A stretch of 64,000 bases of DNA from Roseivivax marinus (GCF_900109705.1 NZ_FOAI01000007.1:162216-226215), one strand, 5' to 3'; counted from the first letter of the stretch, positions 1 through 8,142 are shown. A program made the numbers and translations. The notes: generated by a model from the letters alone, not told the origin.

Positions 1-254
1 CTGGTGACGTGCAGGCGGCCGTCTTGGCCGGTGGCCCGCCACAGGTCCAGGACCGCGAGCAGGTTCAGCCCGGTGCCGAAGCCCAGCTCTGCCACGTGAA
101 AGCCGGGCCGGAACCTGTCGGGCAAGCCGTTTCCGGCAAGAAAGGTGTGCCGCGTCTCGGCGAGGCCGTCGTCGAGCGAATAGTAGGGGTCGTCGAAGCG
201 GCGCGAGACCGGCACGCGGTCGTCCCGCCAGTCGAGCTCGGGCTGGTCGGTCAT
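1..254 (-). CDS. mnmD: tRNA 5-methylaminomethyl-2-thiouridine methyltransferase MnmD (5' part only)
   Basis: The gene reads leftward off the window edge, so only its first 84 codons are visible. The start is the ATG whose first base is 254. The N-terminus carries the sequence ELDWRDD, common to MnmD/MnmC1 proteins, and an S-adenosylmethionine-binding loop AELGFGTGLN at residues 55-64. In known MnmC enzymes this domain methylates nm5s2U34 in the tRNA wobble position. It is divergent from the FAD oxidoreductase that starts about 50 bases away. That oxidoreductase resembles the other half of bifunctional MnmC, so the two halves appear to be separate genes here. The truncation is due to the window, not the gene. 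Confidence 0.85.
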   Translation of the reverse strand, partial: MTDQPELDWRDDRVPVSRRFDDPYYSLDDGLAETRHTFLAGNGLPDRFRPGFHVAELGFGTGLNLLAVLDLWRATGQDGRLHVT

Positions 255-303
255 GGCGTCACGCTTTAGGTGCTGCGGCGACCAAGCGGAAGGGATGACG
301 GGC

Positions 304-1335
304 ATGGATGTAACGGTCAAGGGCGCGGGTATCTTCGGACTGAGCGTGGCGTGGTCCTGCGTGCGCCGCGGGGCGCGGGTGCGCGTGGTCGATCCTGGGG
401 GCGTCGGCGCCGGGTCGTCCGGCGGCATCGTCGGCGCGCTGGCCCCGCATGTGCCCGAGCAGTGGAACGAGAAGAAGGCGTTCCAGCTCGACAGCCTGCT
501 GATGGCCGAGGCGCTCTGGCGCGACGTGGCCGGGACCGGCGGCGTCGATACAGGCTACGCGAGACTCGGCCGCTTGCAGCCGGTCGAAGACGGCCTACCG
601 CTGGAGCTGGCGCGTGCCCGGGCCGACAGCGCGGCGCAGCTCTGGGGCGATGCCGCGCGGTGGGAGGTGATCCCGATGGACGAGGGCGGGCTTTTTGCTC
701 CGGTGTCGCCATCGGGCTGGCTGATCCGGGACACGCTCTCGGCCCGCATCCACCCCCGCCGCGCCTGCGAGGCGCTCGCGGCGGCGTTGCGGGTGCAGGG
801 CGTCGAGATCGTGTCGGAGGCACCGGACCGCGGCGCCGTGATCTGGGCGACCGGCTGGCAGGGGCTGGCGGCGGTGACGAACGACGCCGGACGTGCCGTG
901 GGCACCGGGGTGAAGGGGCAGGCGGTGCTCCTGCGCCACGATGCCGGAGAGGTGCCGCAGGTCTTTGCCGGCGGACTGCACGTCATTCCCCACGCCGATG
1001 GCACCGTGGCCGTGGGCTCGACCAGCGAGCGGGATTTCGACGATCCGACCTCGGTGGACGCGCAGGCCGACGCCCTGGTCGACAGGGCGGTCGAGGTGCT
1101 GCCGCTGCTGGCCGGCGCCGAGGTCGTCGAACGCTGGGCCGGCGTGCGGCCGCGGGCGCGCAGCCGGGCGCCGCTTCTTGGAGAGTGGCCGGGCCGCGCG
1201 GGTCACTTTCTCGCCAATGGCGGGTTCAAGATCGGGTTCGGGATGGCGCCCAAGGTGGGCGAGGTCATGGCCGAGCTGGTGCTCGAGGGCCGCGACACGA
1301 TTCCCGAAGGCTTCCGCGTCGCGGCATCGCTGTAG
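304..1335 (+). CDS. FAD-dependent oxidoreductase (DAO family, MnmC2-like)
   Basis: This 343-residue protein belongs to the DAO fold. An N-terminal dinucleotide-binding loop GAGIFG lies at residues 7-12, followed by the acidic end of strand 2 (VVDPGG). The C-terminal part holds GVRPRARSRAPLLGEWPG and a NGGFKIGFG loop typical of glycine-oxidase-like or MnmC2-like enzymes. An upstream in-frame ATG at 253 exists. The GGAAGGG ribosome-binding site at 288-294 is placed correctly for 304, and the FAD loop directly follows that start. Because it is divergent from mnmD, oxidation of cmnm5s2U34 to nm5s2U34 in tRNA is the likely role. A generic amine oxidase cannot be excluded. Confidence 0.8.
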   Translation: MDVTVKGAGIFGLSVAWSCVRRGARVRVVDPGGVGAGSSGGIVGALAPHVPEQWNEKKAFQLDSLLMAEALWRDVAGTGGVDTGYARLGRLQPVEDGLPLELARARADSAAQLWGDAARWEVIPMDEGGLFAPVSPSGWLIRDTLSARIHPRRACEALAAALRVQGVEIVSEAPDRGAVIWATGWQGLAAVTNDAGRAVGTGVKGQAVLLRHDAGEVPQVFAGGLHVIPHADGTVAVGSTSERDFDDPTSVDAQADALVDRAVEVLPLLAGAEVVERWAGVRPRARSRAPLLGEWPGRAGHFLANGGFKIGFGMAPKVGEVMAELVLEGRDTIPEGFRVAASL

Positions 1336-1339
1336 TGCG

Positions 1340-1361
1340 CCGGGGCGTCAAAGCGCCCCGG
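1340..1361. terminator. Hairpin between convergent genes
   Basis: An 8-bp perfect inverted repeat (CCGGGGCG, six-base loop, CGCCCCGG) lies in the 33-base gap between the convergent FAD oxidoreductase and polysaccharide export genes. There is no T tract, so a terminator role is inferred from position only. Confidence 0.4.
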
Positions 1362-1368
1362 GCCCGGA

Positions 1369-2493
1369 TCAGATCCCGCTCGCCGTGGTCGAGACCTGCC
1401 GCGTCAGACCGAGCGCGGAGCCAAACAGGCTGAAGATCGTCTGCGTCCGGGTGACCGGCGATTCGGTCGCGAGCACCGTGTCGTCGGGGAAGATGTTGAA
1501 GTTCCGCGCGGCAAAGAGGCCATCCGCCGAGGTCAGGTCGAACGCGAAGATCACCTGGCGCCGGTTCGGTCCCGTGCCGTCGGCCCGCAGCGCAGCAGAT
1601 GAGTATTCCCGCAGAACCAGCACACCCTGCGGATCGGCGCGCGAATCCTGCAGGCCCCGCATGAGTGCCATCGCCTCGATCGCCGAGACCCGCGGCTTCG
1701 GGAACGAGATCAGGTCCTCGGTGCCCGACGCACCGAGCGCGGTGAACGTGCGGTCGTCCTCGTCCACCACGACGATGTCGCGCGGCCGCAACGTGGTGTT
1801 TCGCGCGCCTGAGCTGAACAGGTCCTTGGCGAAGATCTCGTAGGTGGAGCCGCCGCGCAGCAGCTTGACCACCGGGTTCTCGAACGCGTTCACGATGCCG
1901 CCACCGGCGGAGATCAGGCTCATGATCGAGTAGTTGCGCGACGGCATGGGGTAGGTGCCCGGCCGCGCCACGCCGCCGGCGAGGTCGACCGAGTTGCCCT
2001 GGCCTTCCTGCACCGTCAGCAGAACCTGCGCCGACGGCACGACGACCTCCATCTGGCGCTGGATGGTCTGCCGCGCGCCCGAGGGCGACAGGCCGGCCAC
2101 GCGGACGTTGTTCACGTAGGGCACGAAGATCATGCCGTTGTTGTCGACTTCGAGCCCCTGCAAACGCGTCGAGGTCTCGGCCGCGTTGGTGAGCAGAGAA
2201 TTTTCCTCGGCGTCGTAGATCGTCAGGTCGATCATGTCGCCGGTGGCGATCATCGTGGTGTCCGGAGCGCCGGTCTTGCCGACCCAGCTGAACGACCGGA
2301 AGCCGCCGGTGGCGGGCCAGGTCTCGATCGCGGCCATGTTGGCGCGCGTGACCGGCACGACCTGGAAGGTCGGCGTCTGGCTGTTCTGTTCGGAGAGCAC
2401 CTCGGATTGCAGCGCCGCCCCGCGCGGAAGGCTGCACGCCGCGAGAAGCACCAGCGCAAACAGCGCGGCGATCCGTCTGACTTGGTTCGTCAC
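1369..2493 (-). CDS. Polysaccharide export lipoprotein (Wza/GfcE family)
   Basis: This 374-residue protein begins with a GTG at 2493 preceded by GGGGGA. The start gives a compact lipoprotein signal peptide with lipobox LLAAC (Cys20). A poly_export (BexD/CtrA/VexA) domain follows, with the hallmark ATGDMIDLTIYDAEEN near residues 83-98, and then SLBB-type beta-grasp repeats (AGGVARPGTYPMP and ISAGGGI). Family members form the outer-membrane channel for capsule or exopolysaccharide. The adjacent epimerase, sugar transferase, YjbF and YjbH genes support a surface-polysaccharide locus. No Wzc-like kinase or Wzy/Wzx is visible here. Confidence 0.9.
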   Translation of the reverse strand: MTNQVRRIAALFALVLLAACSLPRGAALQSEVLSEQNSQTPTFQVVPVTRANMAAIETWPATGGFRSFSWVGKTGAPDTTMIATGDMIDLTIYDAEENSLLTNAAETSTRLQGLEVDNNGMIFVPYVNNVRVAGLSPSGARQTIQRQMEVVVPSAQVLLTVQEGQGNSVDLAGGVARPGTYPMPSRNYSIMSLISAGGGIVNAFENPVVKLLRGGSTYEIFAKDLFSSGARNTTLRPRDIVVVDEDDRTFTALGASGTEDLISFPKPRVSAIEAMALMRGLQDSRADPQGVLVLREYSSAALRADGTGPNRRQVIFAFDLTSADGLFAARNFNIFPDDTVLATESPVTRTQTIFSLFGSALGLTRQVSTTASGI

Positions 2494-2591
2494 TGCACCA
2501 TCCCCCGGAATTGCCGACCGCGTCACTTTATTAGACGCCTGTGCCGGTGTTAAACAGACGGCCGGTAATTTCCAGAGCGAATGGACCAAAA

Positions 2592-3449
2592 ATGTCTCAG
2601 GACGGCGGACGTACGCCGGAGATTCTGCTGCTTGGCGCCTCGGGCAAGGTCGGCACTCTCCTGCGCGATAGCTGGGCCGGGGCCGTCGGCGAGGCCGCGC
2701 GGCTGGTGCCGGTGGCGCGCGACGGGCGCGCGGGCCTGCACTGGGCGCCGGGCGATCCGCTCGACCGGCTGCCGCGGGTCGATGCGGTCGCCGCACTCTG
2801 GGGCGTGACCCCGGGGCCGGGACGCGACCTCGCCGACAATACCCGGCTTGCGCTCCTGGCGCAGGAGATCGGCGCTGCGACCGGGGCGCGGGTGGTCCTC
2901 CACGCCTCGTCCGGAGCGGTCTATCGTCCCGGCCTTGACCCGCTGCGGGAGGAGGACGGCCCCGACCCCGTCTCGCTCTACGGCGCGGCAAAGGCCGAGA
3001 TGGAAGCGGCGCTGGCCGGTGCACGAGGACCGCGCGCGGTCTGCCTGCGGATCGGGAACGTGGCAGGCGCCGACAGCCTTTTCGCCGCGATGGCGCAGGG
3101 CGGCACGGTGACGCTGGACCGGTTTCCGGACGGGCAGGGGCCGCGGCGCAGCTACCTTGATCCGGCGGACCTCGCCCGGATTCTCGCGGCGCTGGCTTCG
3201 GCGGACGCGCAGAGCCTCTCGCCGGTTCTGAACACAGCAGCGCCCGTGGCGACGCCGATGGCGGACATCGCCCGCGCCGCGGGGCGCGCGGTTGCCTGGC
3301 GCGAGGCGCCCGAAGGCGCTGCGGCCTGCGTGGCGCTGGACACCGAACGGCTTTCGCGCCATTGCCCGCTCGATTACGCGGCGGCCTCCCCCGCGCGGCT
3401 TGCGCGCTACGCCCCCGCCCTCGATTCCGCTACGGAGCAGACCTCATGA
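2592..3449 (+). CDS. NAD-dependent epimerase/dehydratase family protein
   Basis: A 285-residue extended-SDR protein. It has a nucleotide-binding loop GASGKVG at residues 15-21, an active-site YGAAK (Tyr130, Lys134), and an upstream serine pair in HASSGAVY. Its relatives act on nucleotide sugars such as UDP-glucose or dTDP-4-keto sugars. The stop overlaps the sugar transferase start (ATGA at 3446-3449), so the two are translationally coupled and probably act together in making a polysaccharide. An upstream in-frame ATG at 2541 is less likely because the conserved fold begins just after 2592. The exact substrate cannot be read from the sequence. Confidence 0.85.
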   Translation: MSQDGGRTPEILLLGASGKVGTLLRDSWAGAVGEAARLVPVARDGRAGLHWAPGDPLDRLPRVDAVAALWGVTPGPGRDLADNTRLALLAQEIGAATGARVVLHASSGAVYRPGLDPLREEDGPDPVSLYGAAKAEMEAALAGARGPRAVCLRIGNVAGADSLFAAMAQGGTVTLDRFPDGQGPRRSYLDPADLARILAALASADAQSLSPVLNTAAPVATPMADIARAAGRAVAWREAPEGAAACVALDTERLSRHCPLDYAAASPARLARYAPALDSATEQTS

Positions 3450-4078
3450 GTGCCGCCAAGCGGGTTTTCGACATCGCCGGTGCCCTGTTCCTCGGCCTGC
3501 TGCTGTCGCCCCTGATCGTCGGGATCGCGCTGTCCATCCTGCTGCGGGACGGTCGCCCGATCCTCTACCGCGCCGAGCGCATGAAGACGCCGGAGCAGGG
3601 CTTTCTGCTGTGGAAGTTCCGTACCATGCGGACGGACAAGGCGGATCGCGGCGTGTCCGGCGGCGACAAGGCCAGCCGGATCACCGCGACCGGGCGCGTC
3701 CTGCGGCAAACCCGGTTGGACGAGCTGCCGCAGCTCTGGAACATCCTGCGCGGCGACATCAGCTTTGTCGGTCCACGGCCGCCCCTGCGCCGCTACGTCG
3801 AGCTGTTTCCCGACCTCTATGCCGAGGTTCTGCAGGTCCGGCCGGGTGTCACGGGACTTGCCACGCTGGCCTATCACGGTACCGAAGAGCGCCTGCTTCA
3901 GGCCTGCCGCACTCCCGAGGAAACCGAGGCCGTGTATTGCCGCCGCTGCGTGCCCCGAAAGGCCCGGCTCGACGGCATCTACGCGCAGAACCGGTCGTTC
4001 TGCTACGACCTACGGCTGATGGTGGCGACGGTCTGGCGCAAGCTGCCGCTCGGGCGCCGTCAGCGCAGCGTGCGGTAG
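3446..4078 (+). CDS. Priming sugar transferase (bacterial sugar transferase family)
   Basis: A 210-residue undecaprenyl-phosphate sugar-1-phosphate transferase of the short WcaJ/PglC type. A membrane segment spans about residues 10-33. Catalytic-domain motifs KFRTM (57-61), LDELPQLWNIL (91-101) and VGPRPP (108-113) all match the family. It is expected to transfer a sugar phosphate to undecaprenyl phosphate at the inner membrane, the first step of exopolysaccharide assembly. It is translationally coupled to the upstream epimerase. Its 3' end overlaps the convergent yjbF-like gene by 19 bases. No other glycosyltransferase is nearby, so the remaining assembly genes must be elsewhere. Confidence 0.92.
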   Translation: MSAAKRVFDIAGALFLGLLLSPLIVGIALSILLRDGRPILYRAERMKTPEQGFLLWKFRTMRTDKADRGVSGGDKASRITATGRVLRQTRLDELPQLWNILRGDISFVGPRPPLRRYVELFPDLYAEVLQVRPGVTGLATLAYHGTEERLLQACRTPEETEAVYCRRCVPRKARLDGIYAQNRSFCYDLRLMVATVWRKLPLGRRQRSVR

Positions 4079-4743
4079 GTCAGCGTCTCGGTCAGCTGGC
4101 CGAACCACTGCTCGCCCGACAGCACGTAGCCATCCGAAGACACCACGTACCTGGACACGTGATCTGGGCCGGTCTCGCTGACGCAATGCACCTCGACGGC
4201 CGTTGCGTTGCCGTTGATCTCGCCCGCCACGTAGTCGGTGGCGCCGCGTGGAAGCACATTGCAGGTATAGTTGTAGACGATGGTGTCGTTGTCGCCCGAC
4301 AGGAACCGCATGACGTAGGGTGCGGTGCCTTGCTGACGCGCGCGGATCAGCGGCAGGAGCGCGTCCTCGTCCGAGGACATCAGGTCGCCGCCGAGGCCGC
4401 GGCTCTGCACCGCGAAACCGTTGCGAAAGACGACGTTCTGCCCGCCGGCGCTGGCCCACGTCACGTAGTCGCCGTTCTGGCCGATGGGTGCGATCAGGGC
4501 CTGCCCGCCGCGATTGCCGACCTCGAGAAAGCGGATCGGGCCCGGCACCGTGGCAAGGCTCTGGCGGATCTGCGCCTCGCTCAAGGGCGGCGGGTTTGCG
4601 TTGGACAGCTTGGCCCGCAGCTCACCGAACACGTCGAGCGCGTTCACCGATTCCTTCTCGGTCGAGCAGGCGGCCAGCAGGCCAGCGGCCGCCAGCGCCG
4701 CGATGGCGCGCCGGCGGAGGGTCTTGGTCGGGCGCATTGTCAT
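4060..4743 (-). CDS. YjbF/GfcB family lipoprotein
   Basis: A 227-residue lipoprotein with signal peptide and lipobox LLAAC (Cys26). The body resembles the group 4 capsule lipoprotein GfcB/YjbF. The signs are an NGGQALIAPIGQNGDYVTWAS-like beta-rich core, a Gly-rich 'SRGLGGDL' turn and a C-terminal WFGQLTETLTYR segment. Its start overlaps the stop of the upstream yjbH-like gene (ATGA at 4743-4740), so they form one operon. In Enterobacteria yjbEFGH directs an exopolysaccharide; here E and G are absent, with a Wza-like gene nearby instead. The molecular role of YjbF proteins is poorly known. Confidence 0.85.
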   Translation of the reverse strand: MTMRPTKTLRRRAIAALAAAGLLAACSTEKESVNALDVFGELRAKLSNANPPPLSEAQIRQSLATVPGPIRFLEVGNRGGQALIAPIGQNGDYVTWASAGGQNVVFRNGFAVQSRGLGGDLMSSDEDALLPLIRARQQGTAPYVMRFLSGDNDTIVYNYTCNVLPRGATDYVAGEINGNATAVEVHCVSETGPDHVSRYVVSSDGYVLSGEQWFGQLTETLTYRTLR

Positions 4744-6902
4744 CTCCAGAACCGTCCCCAGGTCTTTGCCATCTCGGGCTGGTGGTCGCTGCGGACGCGG
4801 CCGTAGAGGCGTCCGCCCACGCCAAGCTTGGCGCCGCCGTCACGCGTGATCGGCGAGATCGTGATGTTCTCGGCGCGGCGCGAGGGCGAGCCCAGCGCCC
4901 AGTTGAGCGGGATCGAAATACGGATGCCCTTGTCGAACGAGCCCTCGCCGAACTCGTCGGCGCTGACGTCGGTCTTGGTGGCGTAGGCCCCCACGCGCCA
5001 GCCGTTGGCGAACTCGCGGTTGACCGAAAGCGTCGCGCCGACATCGCCGGCAAGGTAGCTGCCCACGTCAAGCTGCGTGTGGAAGCCGTAGCCAAGGTCG
5101 TAATAGGCCGAGACGTGGCCGTTGAACTCGGGGATCTCGCCCGAGGGCGTCATGTTCGACTGGATGCCGAAGCCCTGGTCGAAATCGCGGCGCCGGACGT
5201 AGTTCAGCTCTGCACCGAGGCCGAGACGGCTGTCCACGGGCTTCCACAGAAGCTCGCCCGAGACGCCGGCATACATGCGCTCGAGGTAGCCAGCGGTCAC
5301 GCGGCTGTAGAGGTCCTTTCCGGGCCGCCCGTAATGGGCCAGTGTCAGCCGGTCGAGCGAGGTGTCCGATTCCCGCGCATAGAGCGGCGCCGCCGTGCGC
5401 ACGGCCGGCAGCTGGGTGTCGGCGCTGTAGGTGGCCTCGTCGATGGTGCCACCGAGGCGCTGCGACACGGCGCCCGCAAGCTCCAGTCCCGGGGCAATCT
5501 CGAGCGAGGCCGACAGGCGCGCGCCGTAGTCGGTGCGCAGCGGGTCGTCGGGATCGAAGGCCGAGTAGCGGAAGTAGGGCGCCAGCGACCAATTGAACTT
5601 GGGATACTGGTCGGCAAAGACCGGCGGTGTGCGGCCGATCGCATCGACCACCGCAACGCGGTCATAGATCGCGTCCGCCGCGTCGAATTCCAGCCGCTCG
5701 AGATCGCCGCGGCGGATCACCACGGCCGAGGAGGGCACGCCCCCCGTGGTCGGCACGATCACGAACTCCGAGATCGAATCCGGCAGCGCCCGCGACATCA
5801 GGCGCGCCGTGCGCCCGATCGCCTGCGGCGCGGCGTTGTAGCGACGGTTGATGATCCGCGCGGTGGCCCGGTCGGCCTCCAGCGACAGACCTTCCAGCGT
5901 GATGCCCTGATCGTCGAGCGCCTCGCCGAGGGCCTCACGCACCTGCATCTGACGGGCGGGCTGGGTGGTCCAGCCCAGGTCGGCGGCCTGATCGGCGCGC
6001 CGCGGCGACACCGGCACCGGCGCGGTCTCGTTGCCGCCCGGAACCGGAGCGGTGCGCGGGTTCGTCAGGACGGTGAACTGCGCGCCGATCTCGCTGCCAT
6101 AGGCATAGTAGAGCGACAGCTGGTTGCCGTTGCGGAAGACGTAGTCGCCGCCGACGCTCCACGGCGATTTCCGGTCGAAGCCGGTCGCGCGCGTGGTCTC
6201 GAGTTCGTAGTCGTCCGAGGAGTATTCGACCTTCATGCGCAAGTTGTCGGTCATGTCCCACGACAGGCCGCCGAAGGCCGCCGCGTCGCCTCGGAAGAAT
6301 CGTTCGTAGTCGGCTGTGCCGCCGCGACCGACGTCGTTGGACGGGCGCGTGCCGGTGCTGCCGAAGGACTGGTAGCTGCCGAGCCGGCCCCAGCCGACGC
6401 CGCCGGTCACGCGGACGCCGGGGAAGATCTCCTTCGTGGCGACGACGTATTCCGCGCCGTAGAGACCGGTGCCGATGAAGTCCTGCAGACCCACCGAAAG
6501 GTCGGGCAGGTAGGTGCCTTCCTTCAGCAGCTGAAAGCGCAAATCGAAGCTGCGGTCGTAGTAGTCGCCGTCGCGATTGCCGGGCAGGTTCGAATTCTCG
6601 AGCAGGCTGTAACGGAAGCTGCCGATGACGCGCGGTAGGACCTGAAAGCTCAGCGTCGCGCGCGTCGTGGTGCCGAAATGCGAAACGGTCGCGCCGAAGC
6701 TCGCATCCGGCGCCATCTCGGCCGTGGGCATGTCCACGAGGCCCGGCAGGCCGTAGGCGTTGAAGCTCGGCACACGCTCCTGCGGATATTGCAGCAGTGG
6801 CGGCGACAGCTGCTCCTGCCCCTGTGCCGAGGCGGTGCCCGCCGAGATGGAACAGACCACGAGCGCCATCGCCGTCGTCTGCATGATCCCTCTTGCCCTC
6901 AT
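4740..6902 (-). CDS. YjbH/GfcD domain outer-membrane protein
   Basis: A 720-residue protein with a cleavable signal peptide ending ASAQG near residue 26. A YjbH signature follows: PSFNAYGLPGLVDMPTAEM near residue 50, then many short amphipathic beta strands typical of an outer-membrane barrel, and a C-terminal SIPLNWALG-like region. Two starts are possible, 6902 and 6884. The second has a closer AGAGGG site and gives a shorter signal peptide. The family is linked to exopolysaccharide secretion, with two barrel domains around periplasmic modules. It is the first gene of the yjbH-yjbF operon and probably works with the Wza-like protein. Confidence 0.87.
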   Translation of the reverse strand: MRARGIMQTTAMALVVCSISAGTASAQGQEQLSPPLLQYPQERVPSFNAYGLPGLVDMPTAEMAPDASFGATVSHFGTTTRATLSFQVLPRVIGSFRYSLLENSNLPGNRDGDYYDRSFDLRFQLLKEGTYLPDLSVGLQDFIGTGLYGAEYVVATKEIFPGVRVTGGVGWGRLGSYQSFGSTGTRPSNDVGRGGTADYERFFRGDAAAFGGLSWDMTDNLRMKVEYSSDDYELETTRATGFDRKSPWSVGGDYVFRNGNQLSLYYAYGSEIGAQFTVLTNPRTAPVPGGNETAPVPVSPRRADQAADLGWTTQPARQMQVREALGEALDDQGITLEGLSLEADRATARIINRRYNAAPQAIGRTARLMSRALPDSISEFVIVPTTGGVPSSAVVIRRGDLERLEFDAADAIYDRVAVVDAIGRTPPVFADQYPKFNWSLAPYFRYSAFDPDDPLRTDYGARLSASLEIAPGLELAGAVSQRLGGTIDEATYSADTQLPAVRTAAPLYARESDTSLDRLTLAHYGRPGKDLYSRVTAGYLERMYAGVSGELLWKPVDSRLGLGAELNYVRRRDFDQGFGIQSNMTPSGEIPEFNGHVSAYYDLGYGFHTQLDVGSYLAGDVGATLSVNREFANGWRVGAYATKTDVSADEFGEGSFDKGIRISIPLNWALGSPSRRAENITISPITRDGGAKLGVGGRLYGRVRSDHQPEMAKTWGRFWR

Positions 6903-7127
6903 CGCGTGCCCTCGTCCGCCCGTTCCGGTGTCGACTGCCCTTCTATCGGGGATTGACCGAAGCTGTCCATGCGTCCCGGAAAGACCGTGTTAACCGTGCA
7001 CTCATTTTGCCGCGCGGATCCGGCGCCCGCGCCGCAGTTTGAGCCCATTTCCGCGATCAATAGGCCCCGTGAGGCCGGGGCGCGTCCCCGGCACTGGGTG
7101 AACGTGACGAGTGGGAGCTTGGGGCCA
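6903..7127. other. Intergenic region upstream of the motB remnant
   Basis: This is the divergent region between the yjbH-like gene and the motB stub. It contains a TTAA half-site at 6990-6993 followed seven bases later by CTCA, a weak match to the CtrA consensus TTAA-N7-TTAA. No other gene or clear promoter is visible. It is probably the original promoter region of motB. Confidence 0.35.
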
Positions 7128-7220
7128 ATGGCAGGCAACGCAGACGGTGCGCCGATCATCATCAAGAAGAAGAAGATCGTCGGTGGCGATGGCCATCACG
7201 GCGGCGCCTGGAAGGTCGCC
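7128..7220 (+). pseudogene. motB: motB remnant (first 31 codons only)
   Basis: The ATG at 7128 begins a near-perfect MotB N-terminus, including PIIIKKKKIVGGDGHHGGAWKVA without a break. In MotB proteins this segment is followed directly by YADFVTAMMAFF and the single stator helix. Here homology stops after Ala31 (base 7220). The frame continues with unrelated sequence to a stop at 7383-7385. The transmembrane helix with its essential Asp and the peptidoglycan-binding OmpA-like domain are absent. This looks like a deletion or rearrangement breakpoint inside motB. A functional stator protein cannot be made from this copy. MotB identity rests on recognition of the conserved N-terminus. Confidence 0.8.
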
Positions 7221-7422
7221 ATGGTTCAGACCTTTCGGTTCGGTCACATTTTGCGACGGTGTACAAGCCGCCATGCGGCGGCACTCCAAGGCCGTTCTGA
7301 CCGTGGCGGACGTGGCTCTTCGCCGACCCGCTTTGTCCTTGCGGACGGGGTGCATACTGCGCGGCGCGAGTTAACACCCGGCTAATGCTCTCGTGGAAAA
7401 TCTCGACGATTTTATGAGTTTG
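7221..7422. other. Non-coding sequence between the motB breakpoint and the flgN-like gene
   Basis: About 200 bases without a supportable gene. It lies between the break in motB and the 3' end of the minus-strand flgN-like gene. Composition shifts from GC-rich to AT-rich across it. It contains one CtrA-like site (7371-7385). It may be the promoter area of a gene that was lost or moved. Confidence 0.4.
7371..7385 (+). promoter_or_regulatory. CtrA-like box TTAA-N7-CTAA
   Basis: TTAACACCCGGCTAA matches the CtrA consensus TTAA-N7-TTAA with one mismatch. CtrA controls flagellar genes in Rhodobacteraceae. The flanking gene (flgN-like) ends here rather than starting, so the site has no obvious target. 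It may be a relic of a lost promoter. Confidence 0.4.
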
Positions 7423-7779
7423 TTAGGAGCGTTTTTCCAGTCTTCCGGGGGCAATCCTGTCAAGTCGTGAGCTTTGTCCACGCACGTCATAGGTTACGGG
7501 GCCGCCTCTGAGTGCGCGAAGTGCCTCGAGACGTGCCGATACCGAGCGGATGCCAGTCAGAGCCTCGTCGAACAGGGTACGATTCGCGCTAATCTTTTTC
7601 CTAGTGATCTCGAGTTCCGCGGCCTTCACATTCTCATCGGTCCCGATCGCATGCAGCAACTCACTCTTACGGGCCAGCAGTCTTTCTATCTCGTCAAAAT
7701 CTCCGTCGATGAGGGCGTCGCGTTCACGGTCGAGTAGGTCCTCGAGTTCCTTGACGCGATGCGTGCAGAGATTGGTCAT
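7423..7779 (-). CDS. FlgN-like flagellar protein
   Basis: A 118-residue, largely helical protein (VKELEDLLDRERDALIDGDFDEIERLLARK at the N-terminus). It matches the layout of short FlgN-type chaperone genes found beside cheL in Rhodobacteraceae flagellar clusters. FlgN chaperones hold the hook-junction proteins FlgK and FlgL for export. It follows the cheL-like gene on the same strand and overlaps it by 56 bases, an unusually long overlap. Codon use is AT-richer than the surrounding chromosome. Assignment rests on context plus the helical pattern, not on strong motifs. Confidence 0.6.
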   Translation of the reverse strand: MTNLCTHRVKELEDLLDRERDALIDGDFDEIERLLARKSELLHAIGTDENVKAAELEITRKKISANRTLFDEALTGIRSVSARLEALRALRGGPVTYDVRGQSSRLDRIAPGRLEKRS

Positions 7780-8071
7780 GGGAGTTCTCCATAAGACTTC
7801 TCAAAATATGCTCAGTTAAACCGATGCCCCCATGCTCGGTTAGCGTGCGAGCATGCGCGTCACGAAGCATCGACGCGAACTGTTCCTCGCCCGCTCCACC
7901 CCCAAATGATGCTCTCGGTTCGCCGAATTTTGCGGCCCTGAGCATCTCGGAAAGAAAATGAGTTTCGAGGGCTTCGGCCGCTAACTTGCGAGTATTCTGA
8001 AGCTTGAGATGTGTTTCGCGGGGCGCGAGGGTGAAATTCGACTTGAGGTGGCTCATGACCAAAGGATGCAT
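7724..8071 (-). CDS. Rod-binding / CheL-like flagellar protein (FlgJ N-domain type)
   Basis: A 115-residue protein resembling the rod-binding domain of FlgJ. It has a helix with AAEALETHFLSEMLRAAKFG, a gap, then GGAGEEQFASMLRDAHARTLTEHGGIGLTEHI. That pattern is 'FE..FL..ML', followed by 'F..ML..E.A..L...GG.GLA..I'. It lacks the muramidase domain, as is usual for alphaproteobacterial CheL. Role: promoting rod assembly in the periplasm. Start may be 8071 or the ATG at 8056; neither has a strong ribosome-binding site. The last 18 residues overlap the flgN-like gene and look unconserved, so the original stop may have been lost. It is divergent from fliK. Confidence 0.7.
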   Translation of the reverse strand: MHPLVMSHLKSNFTLAPRETHLKLQNTRKLAAEALETHFLSEMLRAAKFGEPRASFGGGAGEEQFASMLRDAHARTLTEHGGIGLTEHILRSLMENSHDQSLHASRQGTRGPTRP

Positions 8072-8142
8072 GTCTGCGGTAAAAAATCAGTAAGGAAAGA
8101 GAGCTATACCTGCCAAAGAGGTGACTTCTGAGGGAGTTCTTG

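Noticed and set aside
6969..7385. A possible novel small gene covering the motB stub
   Set aside because: Only codons 1-31 from 7128 show homology. The upstream part is not conserved and the tail past 7220 is random-looking, so the frame is a remnant and not a new gene.
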